The position numbers and the translations under genes are program-made. 64,000 nt of DNA from DASXUX01 sp036504595 (lineage in GTDB: Bacteria; Planctomycetota; SZUA-567; H5-PLA8), in contig DASXUX010000042.1 of NCBI GenBank assembly GCA_036504595.1, positions 422,228 to 486,227 of the forward strand, in the 5' to 3' direction. Within the stretch, counting starts at the first letter, position 1; each line of letters begins with the position of its first letter. Positions 51,361-59,940 of the stretch are shown piece after piece. Below the pieces are notes generated by a model, which made no database searches, was not told the origin of the DNA, and was given only the letters and a program-made list of their open reading frames with translations.

Positions 51361-53295
51361 TCATTCGTCAACGGGATAATGGTAGCTCTTAAGCTTTAGC
51401 ACTAAGGTGCTGCGAGCCAATCCAAGTGCTTTAGCAGCGTTTGTCCTGTTTCCATGATGAGCTTTCAGCACTCGCAAAATATGGCGCCGCTCCACATCTG
51501 CCAAGGCCACCGAGGCCTCATCGATTTCTTCGTCGGTCGCCGGAAAACTCAACTCTTCGACCCGGATTTCATTGCTCACAGCAAAGATGACCGCTTGCTC
51601 CATTAAGGACCGCAGTTCACGCACATTGCCTGGCCAGGCGTAATCAAGCAGGCGCGCCTCTGCATCCGGTGTTAACGTGCGCGACCATTTGCTCGCAAGT
51701 CCGACAAAGTGGCGCGCGAGTGGAATGATATCCTCCTTCCGCTCGCGCAACGGGGGAACCACCAGCACCACTGTCACCAAACGATAGTATAGATCTTCGC
51801 GGAATTCATTCGTCTTGCAGGCCTCCCGCAAATCCTTATTGGTGGCGCAAATGATCCGGGGGTCCACTGGCACTTCCGTGTCGCTGCCCACCGGACGAAT
51901 AACTTTCTCCTGTATCGCGCGCAGCAGCTTCGTCTGAAGGCCATATTCCAAGTCGCCGATCTCGTCTAGGAATAGCGTTCCGCCGTCCGCCTCCATGAAA
52001 GCGCCCTTGCGGTCCCGGTCGGCGCCGGTGAACGAGCCCTTCTTGTGTCCAAACATCTCCGATTCGAACAAGTTCGCCGGAATCGCCGAACAGTTCCGCG
52101 CCACGAAGGCTTTGTCCGCGCGCGGCGATTGCCGATGCAGCGCGAGCGCAACGCATTCCTTCCCGCTCCCAGTCTCGCCCTGAATCAGTATTCCCGCGTA
52201 AGTCGCGGCGGCCTTCCTCACTCGCGCCAGCAAGCCCAGCATGGAGGGCGCCTCCGCGACGATCTGGCCATTCGGACCACTCGCCAGAACGCTCTGCAGC
52301 CTTCGTTCTTTCTCCTCCAAATCGTTCTGCACGCGCTTGTGTTCGGTGACGTCGCGAATGATGCCAGTGGTGTACAGCTTCTCTCTTCCCAAGAACTCCG
52401 CGAAAGCGGCTTCGAGATGCAGCGTCCGGCCGTTCTTATGCAGTCCGGATAATTCCACGTACTTTGCCGGCGCCGGTTTCGCGCCAAGTTTCAACACCAG
52501 ATTCTTGAATCGAGAATGTTCCGGGATAATGAGCGACAGATTCTTTCCCAGCAATTCGCGCGCAGTATATCCGAAAACTCGCTCGGCGGCCTTATTGGCG
52601 AACAAGAGCATGCCTTCGTTGTCAACCGTCACAAGCACGTCCACGGAGGTATCGGCGAGAAGGCGGTAGCGCGCTTCGCTCGCATCCAGTGCATCCTGGG
52701 CACGAACGCGCTCCATAAACAACCCGACTTCGGTAGCGACAATCGCCATCATCTCGTGAATCTGCGGATCCGGTTGGCGCAGATCCCCACTGATGAACTC
52801 CATTGCGCCGAGCACTTGCTTGCCAAGCTTTATGGGAACACATGCGGCGCCCCGAATGCGTTCTTTAGCCGAGATACCCGTGCCCGAAACGTCCTGTTCA
52901 GCGTAATCGTCGACCCAGATGGCCTCCTTGCTGACCCAGACACGGCCAGCAAGGCCTTTGGCACGCTTCAACTTGATGTTTCTGATTTTAGAAATGAATG
53001 TCTCTGCATTCAGAGTCGGCGAACTCCATATTTCCTCACAGACCATCACGTCGGCTTCGACATCCACGCGCCAAAGGATGCCTATTTCCCAGCCGAGCGC
53101 TACCGCGATTTCGTGCAGAATCTTTGGGGTAGCTTCGCGCAACGTGTCGGCTTGGGAGAGCACTCGAGAGATCGCCAATTGCGCGGCCAAGCGCTTCGCA
53201 AGCAGGCCGGTACCAATCAAGTTGGCACTGTCGCTAATTCCAATGCTGGCGTCTTGCGCCGTTTTCAAACACATACCGCTTAAAACAATAAACAT
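51361..53295 (-). CDS. sigma54-dependent transcriptional activator (GAF-PAS-AAA-Fis)
   Basis: I start at the ATG at 53295 (644 residues) in preference to a TTG four codons earlier. A GAF domain covers about residues 45-200 (SRVLSQADTLREATPKILHEIA...), a PAS domain about 210-330 (RYRLLADTSVDVLVTVDNEGM), then the AAA+ domain with Walker A GETGSGKE, the sigma54-contact loop GSFTGA, Walker B GGTLFLDEIGD and the arginine finger region. A Fis-type helix-turn-helix ends the chain (NRTNAAKALGLARSTL). The usual GAFTGA reads GSFTGA, a known working variant. It probably activates sigma54 promoters in the island in response to a small molecule or redox signal. Confidence 0.92.
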   Translation of the reverse strand: MFIVLSGMCLKTAQDASIGISDSANLIGTGLLAKRLAAQLAISRVLSQADTLREATPKILHEIAVALGWEIGILWRVDVEADVMVCEEIWSSPTLNAETFISKIRNIKLKRAKGLAGRVWVSKEAIWVDDYAEQDVSGTGISAKERIRGAACVPIKLGKQVLGAMEFISGDLRQPDPQIHEMMAIVATEVGLFMERVRAQDALDASEARYRLLADTSVDVLVTVDNEGMLLFANKAAERVFGYTARELLGKNLSLIIPEHSRFKNLVLKLGAKPAPAKYVELSGLHKNGRTLHLEAAFAEFLGREKLYTTGIIRDVTEHKRVQNDLEEKERRLQSVLASGPNGQIVAEAPSMLGLLARVRKAAATYAGILIQGETGSGKECVALALHRQSPRADKAFVARNCSAIPANLFESEMFGHKKGSFTGADRDRKGAFMEADGGTLFLDEIGDLEYGLQTKLLRAIQEKVIRPVGSDTEVPVDPRIICATNKDLREACKTNEFREDLYYRLVTVVLVVPPLRERKEDIIPLARHFVGLASKWSRTLTPDAEARLLDYAWPGNVRELRSLMEQAVIFAVSNEIRVEELSFPATDEEIDEASVALADVERRHILRVLKAHHGNRTNAAKALGLARSTLVLKLKSYHYPVDE

Positions 53296-53523
53296 GTAAA
53301 TCGTCAAGTCAATGTGAGGCTCCGATAGTCGCTATCGCCGTCCGAATTCCGGTCGCCCGACAACAGCAACCCCGCTGCGCCCTACTGCGCGCCAACCTGA
53401 TAATTCGAGTGCGCATCTTGCTTTCAGATTGCCCCTGTCAAGAATGCGGGGCCGCATCATAAAACGGCCTTGTTTATGCTTTGGGAAATAAGCCGTGCTC
53501 ACTAATACTGGGGGGAGTCCACG

Positions 53524-54000
53524 ATGCTTCAAGTAAAGGTGCTCGAGATCGCTCGCGTCGAGCCCGCTGCGCAGGGATCGTCTCGTATCCTTTTGGTACA
53601 GTCCGACCCGGACTTGAGTGATGCGCTGATACAGGCCTGCGAACCGGCGGGACTGTATGTGCATGCCTGCACGACGGTCGTTGTCGCCCAGGAGACCTGC
53701 CGCCGACACATAATCGACATTGTCGTCGTGGATTGGTTGATGGAGGGTTTCTTCGCGGACGACTTGCTAAAGCTCCTCAGTGCTGCGTTTCACCCTCGAC
53801 CCCTGCCGACGACACTGGTTCTAAGTCGCATGGGCGATGCAGCTACGCGCGAGTGCCTGCGCCCTGACTCTCCTATCCACGGCGTTTTGACCCGACCCAC
53901 GAATTCTGAGCAATTTGCAGGCTGGGCACCCAAGTTTGCCGCCGTTCTCAAAAGGTGTCAGCGGCCCCGTGAAAGAACCCACGGATGTATGCGCGCATGA
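53524..54000 (+). CDS. divergent receiver-domain protein
   Basis: The 158-residue protein has a receiver-like core: ILLVQSDPDLSDALIQA (strand 1 and acidic pair), IIDIVVVDWLMEGF (strand 3, phosphoacceptor-type Asp), TTLVLSRMGD (strand 4) and VLTRPTN where the conserved KP lysine is Arg. The output domain is absent. ATG is preceded by GGGGGAG. It lies 228 bp from the divergent sigma54 regulator start. It may be a stand-alone or degenerate receiver. Confidence 0.55.
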   Translation: MLQVKVLEIARVEPAAQGSSRILLVQSDPDLSDALIQACEPAGLYVHACTTVVVAQETCRRHIIDIVVVDWLMEGFFADDLLKLLSAAFHPRPLPTTLVLSRMGDAATRECLRPDSPIHGVLTRPTNSEQFAGWAPKFAAVLKRCQRPRERTHGCMRA

Positions 54001-55597
54001 CCTTACCGAAGGGCTCTGGGCCACACCCCATCCCTACCGTCCTGCGCGTCCGCCGAAGCGCACCGCATGACGTAAAATAACGGTCGCCCCCCCGCCGGTG
54101 TGCTCACCACAGGCCAACCACTGATCGCCGATGCGCGCTCACGCGCGCGATTTTCGGTCGGCTGTTCTGATTCGCTCATGCTGCATCTGGACCGCGTTCT
54201 TCTGGGTTTCGCGATTCTTCTTGCGCGATCTCTCTGTGTCCGACAGCCGCTCCTGCTTCGCATATTCTTTCTGTTGCGCCGCCTCGCGATTGTTCCGCAC
54301 GGCCGACGTTACCTTCTGCACCGACATGCCATCCACCTTTCCATCTGCGATTTCGCCAGGCGAGGTTCCCACAACAGTTCCTCCTGTGCGCACCGAGTGC
54401 AAGTACTTCCGCGAATACAGGACCACGTTTGGGTCAAAACTGAACGTCGCGGCTGGCGCACGAGGGATACGAAATGCGAAAACTCACGGCGAAGTACCAC
54501 TGTTGTTTCTTGCCAGTCTGCGCCGCTTTCGAACTTCCGGCGCAATTTGTGCGGCCAGTTCACTGGCCTTCAGTGTTTGTGTACGCTTCCTTCTTGCGAA
54601 CGCGGCGAATTCCCAGCGGTAGTGCTTGAGTGAGCTACATACGTAGTTGGAAATGAGCAGATCAGGGTCACTTCCTTTTCCGCGATGACCCGCTTGAGGT
54701 CGTGCAGAACTCCTACTCCTGGCGTGAAGCTTGCTCTGAACAAAGTGATCCTACCGGATAAAGGCCGTTCTGAGTCCTTCAGTCTGGTCTGAACCGAATC
54801 CCCGCAGTCTTCTTACCCTTGCGCTTACGGGCCGAAAAGTCCGTAGGCGCTGCCTATTGGCCTATTCGGGTTCCTGAACCATGCCCGTCGCCTGCATTAG
54901 TAGGCAGCGCTCGCGCAGTGCAGACCAACCACACTGTCGGCCAAGCGCCGGGGCTACCGAAGGTCGTTTCCGACACAGAGCGGAAGCCAGGCGATAGCAC
55001 GCCGACGCTTCCCAGATCGTAGAGTCAGCCGTACGATAATGAGTGGCGTCTAGCTGAATTCCGGTGGGCAGCCGTCAACTCTACGCCAACCCGGGCACTG
55101 ACGCGGCGGACTACCTACGCCAATTCCCTGCTGCATTCTTTCGAGTGGCGCGGCCTGCAGGCCTAGGGGTACCTGCCTACGCGACGTTCTGGTGCGCATC
55201 AGCCCCACCCCGTCAGTCAGCCGGCGGTTTCGACTTCTGGATGAAGCCGCGAAACTAAACAACGCTCTACAGTTGACGGTGGCGAGCCGTTCTCGTTTTC
55301 GCAATCAGCACAAGGTTTCTTTGGAGCCAATTCTTCCTGTGGCATTGGAAATGCGAATGCCGCTGCAGCATTGGCGCTTACCGGATCCAAACACTCAGGG
55401 GCTTCTGTACTCTCGGATCGCCCCCAAGTACTCACGCGCACGGAAGGCAACATCCTGCGGTACGACAGAGGAGCGAACACAGCGCCGCGGTTGGCATGCA
55501 ACCCAACACGATGAGCGGTATGCCTAAGGCAGGGTGGCGGTGGGTAAGCGTAAAACAGGAAAACAAGTTAACTGAGAACCAGCCAAAGGAGTCTTAG
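54001..55597. other. 1.6-kb region without a convincing gene
   Basis: Short frames on both strands lack domains, codon pattern and good starts. A minus-strand frame at 54139-54426 encodes a highly charged 95-residue sequence (REAAQQKEYAKQERL) but starts with GTG and has no clear ribosome-binding site. A hairpin GCGCTTACGG/CCGTAGGCGC (one G-T pair) lies near 54824-54853. A weak sigma54-like site (TGGCGG at 55535, GC at 55548, ten-base spacing) lies 50 bp before the next gene. Probably decayed DNA of the island. Confidence 0.5.
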
Positions 55598-55960
55598 ATG
55601 CCCCTACAACTCAATCAAGAAAACGACGGGAAGACTGTTGTCGTTCGCGTCAGCGGAAAGATTGCAAAAGCAGATTACGAACACCTTGTGCCGGAGTTCG
55701 AGCAATTGGTCCGGCAGCGCGGCAAGCTGCGCGTGCTGTTCGACATGATCGGTTTCGATGGTTGGGATGTTGGCGCGCTATGGGAAAACATCAAGTTTGA
55801 CATTAAACACTTCGCCGACGTCGAACGGATCGCGATGGTTGGGGAAAAGAAGTGGCAGCGAAGCATGGCGAGATTCTGCAAGCCATTTACCACAGCGACG
55901 GTCAAATATTTCGAGCACGCCGACACGGCTGAGGCGCGGAAGTGGTTGTGCGAAGCCTAG
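55598..55960 (+). CDS. SpoIIAA-like (STAS-fold) protein
   Basis: The 120-residue protein, with AGGAG before its ATG, matches the SpoIIAA-like family (PF11964): VVVRVSGKIAKADYEHLVPEFEQL, RVLFDMIGFDGWDVGALWENIKFD, and VAMVGEKKWQ (IAMVGEKKWQRSMARF). These proteins have the STAS fold but lack the phosphorylated serine of SpoIIAA and are often near stress or membrane-damage genes. Its role here is unknown. Confidence 0.85.
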   Translation: MPLQLNQENDGKTVVVRVSGKIAKADYEHLVPEFEQLVRQRGKLRVLFDMIGFDGWDVGALWENIKFDIKHFADVERIAMVGEKKWQRSMARFCKPFTTATVKYFEHADTAEARKWLCEA

Positions 55961-56242
55961 CTGCCTCGGCTCGGATCTGGCGCTGCGTGAGTTCCAAGGA
56001 ACAGGTGTGCATGGGCGATAAGACAGAGCCCCGGGTACTATATCTCCATGCGTGGCAGCGTCGTGGGCGCGCCGAAGCATCCACACGACTGGGACGCATT
56101 TGCGAGGCACTGGGTGCAAAACGAGTTGACCGAGCGACTAGCGGCGCCGACCGAAGGCCCCTCTCCGAGGTAATCCTCCGGCGAACGCTCGCCCGCAGGT
56201 CTTTAATCCGAGTCACAGGGACGACATGAGGAGTTTAGGTCT

Positions 56243-57910
56243 ATGACGAGTTCAGATATCACGGTGGCTGAGTACCTCCTTGCGCGGCTAAAGGAGATCG
56301 GGGTGGATCACCTCTTTGGCGTGCCGGGAGATTTCGTTCTGGGTTTCTTTAACCAGGTACTGAAGAGCGACCTGAAGTATGTCGGCACATGCAACGAACT
56401 TAACGCAGCATACGCCGCTGACGGCTACGCGCGTATTCGGGGCATCGGCGCATTTGCTTCAACTTTTGGCGTCGGAGAATTGAGCGCCATCAACGGCGTG
56501 GCGGGAGCATTCGCCGAAAGAGTACCGGTGGTAGCGATTACCGGCTCTCCTGCGACAATTAATTTTCGTACCCGGCCACTTTTGCATCACACGTTAGGCG
56601 ATTATCAGATTCCCTTAAGGATGTATGAGAAACTCACCGTCGCCTCAACCCAACTTGCTTCCGCCGAAACGGCTCCGGGCGAGATCGACCGGGTACTATC
56701 GGCGTGTCTAGCTCACCAGAAGCCGGTTTACATCAGTCTCCCTGCGGACGTAGTGAGGATGAAATGCGACCGGCCAAGCCCTTTCCTCTTCCCAACGCAT
56801 CCACGGAGTGATCCAGGTGCGCTGGAGGAGGCGATTAAGGAATCGCTTGGAATGCTGGAAAACTCAAGAAAACCGATTGTGATTGGCGACGTGGAGTTGA
56901 TCCGATTCAAGCTGCAGGAGGACTTCGCCCGCTTTCTCAAAAAAACGGGGTTCCCATACGTCACCATGATGTTGGGCAAGACGCTTCTATCAGAGCAACA
57001 TCCACAGTTTATTGGCCTCTTTGCGGGAGATCGGAGTCGCGAGTATGTACGGAAACGGGTTGAGTCTGCTGACTGTATTCTACAACTTGGGGTCTTGCTG
57101 ACGGATTTTAACACGGGCGGCTTTACAACAAACCCCGATGACTCAAAGACCATTAGTGGCAACATCGGTTACGTGAAAATCAAGCACCATTACTATGAGA
57201 ACGTGCATCTCCATGACTTTATCGTTGGGCTGACGGAGAAGCTGTCAAAAAGAGATTCTGCAAGTCTTGATATCCAATGTGCTGGGGATGGATGCGTTCA
57301 CCGGCATTCGGTGCCATACCGGCCTGAAGCGGCGAAACCATTGACGATCAAGCGTTTCTTCGACCGCATGAGTCATTTTATAGAAAGTGATTCGCTCGTG
57401 ATCGCTGAAACTGGCGTATCCCTCTTCAGTTGCGCTGAGATGTTGCTGCCGAAAGGCGTGACCTTCATAGGACAGACCTTTTACGGTTCGATTGGCTATA
57501 CGGTCGGGGCTACTTTAGGCGTTTGCATGGCCGCGCCAGCTCGGAACGCCGTGCTGTTTGTCGGAGATGGAGCTTTTCAAGTTACTTGCCAAGAACTTTC
57601 GACGATGATCCGGAACCATCTCAAGCCTATCATCTTTCTCCTCAATAATGACGGGTATACCATCGAGCGGGTAATCACCGATCGCCCCTATAACGACATT
57701 CAACCTTGGCATTATCACAAGCTCGTGGACGTATTTGGCGGTGGCTTAGGCCTTGATGTTCGCACCGAAGGGGAGCTTGAAGATGCGTTGCGTAAGGCCG
57801 TTACGGCAAACGGCTTGGTGTTCATCGAAATCCACACCGGGCGATTGGATTGCCCCGAGTCCCTTCGCAGTGCGGGTCGGTCGATGGCAAACGCGAACCA
57901 ACTCGACTAA
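56243..57910 (+). CDS. thiamine-dependent 2-oxo-acid decarboxylase (pyruvate/indolepyruvate type)
   Basis: The 555-residue enzyme has all parts of the pyruvate decarboxylase family: LFGVPGDF (first catalytic Asp), CNELNAAYAADGYAR (ThDP-activating Glu), LLHHTLGD (paired His), and GDGAFQVTCQEL ... LLNNDGYTIE with the ThDP/Mg motif and catalytic Glu. It removes CO2 from pyruvate, indolepyruvate or a similar acid to give an aldehyde. YTIERVITDRPYNDIQPWHYH looks closer to indolepyruvate/2-keto acid decarboxylases than to Zymomonas PDC, so the substrate is open. The downstream gene is an alcohol dehydrogenase that could reduce the aldehyde. Codon use looks more A/T-rich than in the left half. Confidence 0.92.
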   Translation: MTSSDITVAEYLLARLKEIGVDHLFGVPGDFVLGFFNQVLKSDLKYVGTCNELNAAYAADGYARIRGIGAFASTFGVGELSAINGVAGAFAERVPVVAITGSPATINFRTRPLLHHTLGDYQIPLRMYEKLTVASTQLASAETAPGEIDRVLSACLAHQKPVYISLPADVVRMKCDRPSPFLFPTHPRSDPGALEEAIKESLGMLENSRKPIVIGDVELIRFKLQEDFARFLKKTGFPYVTMMLGKTLLSEQHPQFIGLFAGDRSREYVRKRVESADCILQLGVLLTDFNTGGFTTNPDDSKTISGNIGYVKIKHHYYENVHLHDFIVGLTEKLSKRDSASLDIQCAGDGCVHRHSVPYRPEAAKPLTIKRFFDRMSHFIESDSLVIAETGVSLFSCAEMLLPKGVTFIGQTFYGSIGYTVGATLGVCMAAPARNAVLFVGDGAFQVTCQELSTMIRNHLKPIIFLLNNDGYTIERVITDRPYNDIQPWHYHKLVDVFGGGLGLDVRTEGELEDALRKAVTANGLVFIEIHTGRLDCPESLRSAGRSMANANQLD

Positions 57911-58052
57911 TGCACGGCAGGAATCAACGCGGCACTGTTGCGTGAGTGACAATTATCGAGGAGAAGAAGAATATCCTGGCCTTCATGCTGGCGTTGTAGG
58001 CCGCGCGCGCGGTCTAGCCCCAGCATCAATTACGTTCTTGCGCCGCGAGACA

Positions 58053-59141
58053 ATGACTGACATCGAGACAACCCACCCCACCATGAAGGCCCTTGTATTT
58101 CACGGGCCTAATAGACTGGCATTAGAGGATAGGCCAAAGCCGACGCTCATAGCATCGACCGACGCTATCGTTCGGATCACTACGACGACCATCTGCGGGA
58201 CTGACCTGCATATTCTGAAGGGGGACGTGCCGACAATCCCCGGTGGGCGTATTCTCGGCCATGAAGGGGTGGGGATTGTCGAAGAGGTGGGAACAAACGT
58301 ATCGGGTTTTCAGAAGGGGAATAGAGTAATCGTCTCCCTTATTACCTCCTGCGGCAGGTGCAGCTTCTGCAAGAAAGCGATGTATTCCCATTGTCTCACC
58401 GGCGGATGGCGGCTGGGCAATAGTATCGACGGCACTCAAGCCGAATACGTCAGAATCCCTTTTGCCGATACGGGGTTGTACCTGCTGCCGTCTGAGGTCG
58501 ATGACGAAGCGGCCGTCATGCTTAGTTGTATTCTTCCAACCGGCCTGGAATGCGGGGCGTTGAACGGGCAGGTGAAGCCGGGGGACATTGTGGCCATCGT
58601 CGGCGCCGGTCCGGTGGGTCTCGCCGTGCTGCTCACGGCCCAACTCTACTCTCCCGCTGAGATTATAGTGATTGATCTCGACGACAACCGGTTGGAGGTC
58701 GCCCGCTCGTTCGGTGCGACAGCGGTCGTGAACAGTTCGGATGGGCAGGCGGCGGAGCGGGTCACGGCGCTGACGCAAGCCGCAGGAGTAGACGTGGCCA
58801 TCGAGGCCGTGGGCCTCTCCGCGACCTTTGATATCTGCCAGGCGATCATCGCCCCCGGCGGGCGCATTGCCAACGTGGGCGTTCACGGCAAAGCGGTTGA
58901 GTTCCATCTCGAGAGGCTCTGGGCCTCCAATATCACGCTCACCACGCGCCTAGTAGATGCGGGCACCACGCCCATGCTGCTCAAAATGGTTCAGTCGGGG
59001 CGTCTTAACGCAAAGAAACTCGTTAGCCACCGATTCAAACTGTCCGAAATCATGAAGGCGTACGACATCTTCGGGAGCGCCGCGAGAGAACGCGCGCTAA
59101 AGGTAGTGATCACGAACGCGAGCGCAAACGGAAGAGCCTAG
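58053..59141 (+). CDS. zinc-dependent alcohol dehydrogenase
   Basis: The ATG at 58053 gives 362 residues; an internal ATG at 58083 is also possible. Catalytic zinc ligands lie in TICGTDLHILKGD and GRILGHEGVG; structural zinc cysteines in CGRCSFCKKAMYSHC; the NAD(P) Rossmann motif is VAIVGAGPVGLAVL. It would interconvert an aldehyde and alcohol. It follows the decarboxylase by 142 bp in the same direction, suggesting a two-step route from a 2-oxo acid to an alcohol (ethanol from pyruvate, or a fusel or indole alcohol from amino acids). Confidence 0.92.
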   Translation: MTDIETTHPTMKALVFHGPNRLALEDRPKPTLIASTDAIVRITTTTICGTDLHILKGDVPTIPGGRILGHEGVGIVEEVGTNVSGFQKGNRVIVSLITSCGRCSFCKKAMYSHCLTGGWRLGNSIDGTQAEYVRIPFADTGLYLLPSEVDDEAAVMLSCILPTGLECGALNGQVKPGDIVAIVGAGPVGLAVLLTAQLYSPAEIIVIDLDDNRLEVARSFGATAVVNSSDGQAAERVTALTQAAGVDVAIEAVGLSATFDICQAIIAPGGRIANVGVHGKAVEFHLERLWASNITLTTRLVDAGTTPMLLKMVQSGRLNAKKLVSHRFKLSEIMKAYDIFGSAARERALKVVITNASANGRA

Positions 59142-59940
59142 ATCAGCGTTGACTAGAATGCGATCAACGCTCGTCGCGAAGCCACGGGTCACGCGCGTCA
59201 TCGTCGACCTTGGCCCCTTATCCTGCGGCATGCGGTCGAGTGGCCAATCCCAGAGATACACCCGCGGCTGGGCGATGGGTCTGGACGGTCGGTCGGGACG
59301 GTCGTTCGGGTCGGGAAACCCTTGATCGCTTGGGAAGGTGCCAACGCCAGACGCAAATTCGTATTGAAGAAAGTTTCAGACGATCAATCTTGAATCGTGC
59401 CGCCAGCATTACTCATCCCGGCCAAGATCAAGAATATCAGCGCGGCGAGGCGCGCTTCGCGTTTTGCATTTTGTGAAGTAACGAACTGTTCTCTGTCGCC
59501 GAGGCACCCAAGTGTGCGGCGCGGAGGCCTGCACATCACGCGAAGAGAAACCAAGACCATTTTCACGTGAGGCTGAAGTGATGGCCTGCCGCAGACAGGT
59601 CTTTCGCCCCGCCAGCCGGGCACAAACCGCACGTTGCAGCAGCCGCAAACGCCGCGTTGTTCCGCTCCGCCCGACACGTGGCTGATCTGACGCTTACGAA
59701 TAAATCGTATGGTTCTCGGTCGGTAGCCAGCGATTTTCAGACGACGCAATGCGCATAATGGTCCGCATGCATGTCAAATATGGAAGTCTGTTCGCTCTCG
59801 ATGTCATTTGCGGAACCTGCCTTTGCCCATCGCAACAAGCACTCGCTTCGGAGAATGGCTCGCGATATGCGAAAGAGCTCGCGGTTTCCGTGATTTCTTG
59901 CCGCGACGTAGTGGCGCGAAGCACATAGGAGGGATGTTCC
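59142..59940. other. 799-bp gap, no recognised gene
   Basis: Short frames on both strands show no family signature. A GGTCGG word cluster (about 59280-59320) is present. The AGGAGGG ribosome-binding site for the next gene is at about 59927-59933; I cannot point to a promoter. Confidence 0.45.

Noticed and set aside
54139..54426. Small charged protein gene on the minus strand
   Set aside because: GTG start, no ribosome-binding site, no homology I recognise, in a region that otherwise looks decayed.
57753..58052. Extension of the alcohol dehydrogenase into the decarboxylase gene
   Set aside because: The extra 100 residues overlap a real gene in another frame and do not resemble dehydrogenases; standard length begins at 58053.
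59384..59749. 121-codon minus-strand frame in the gap before the ice-binding protein gene
   Set aside because: No domain or good start; Cys/Arg-rich composition typical of chance frames.
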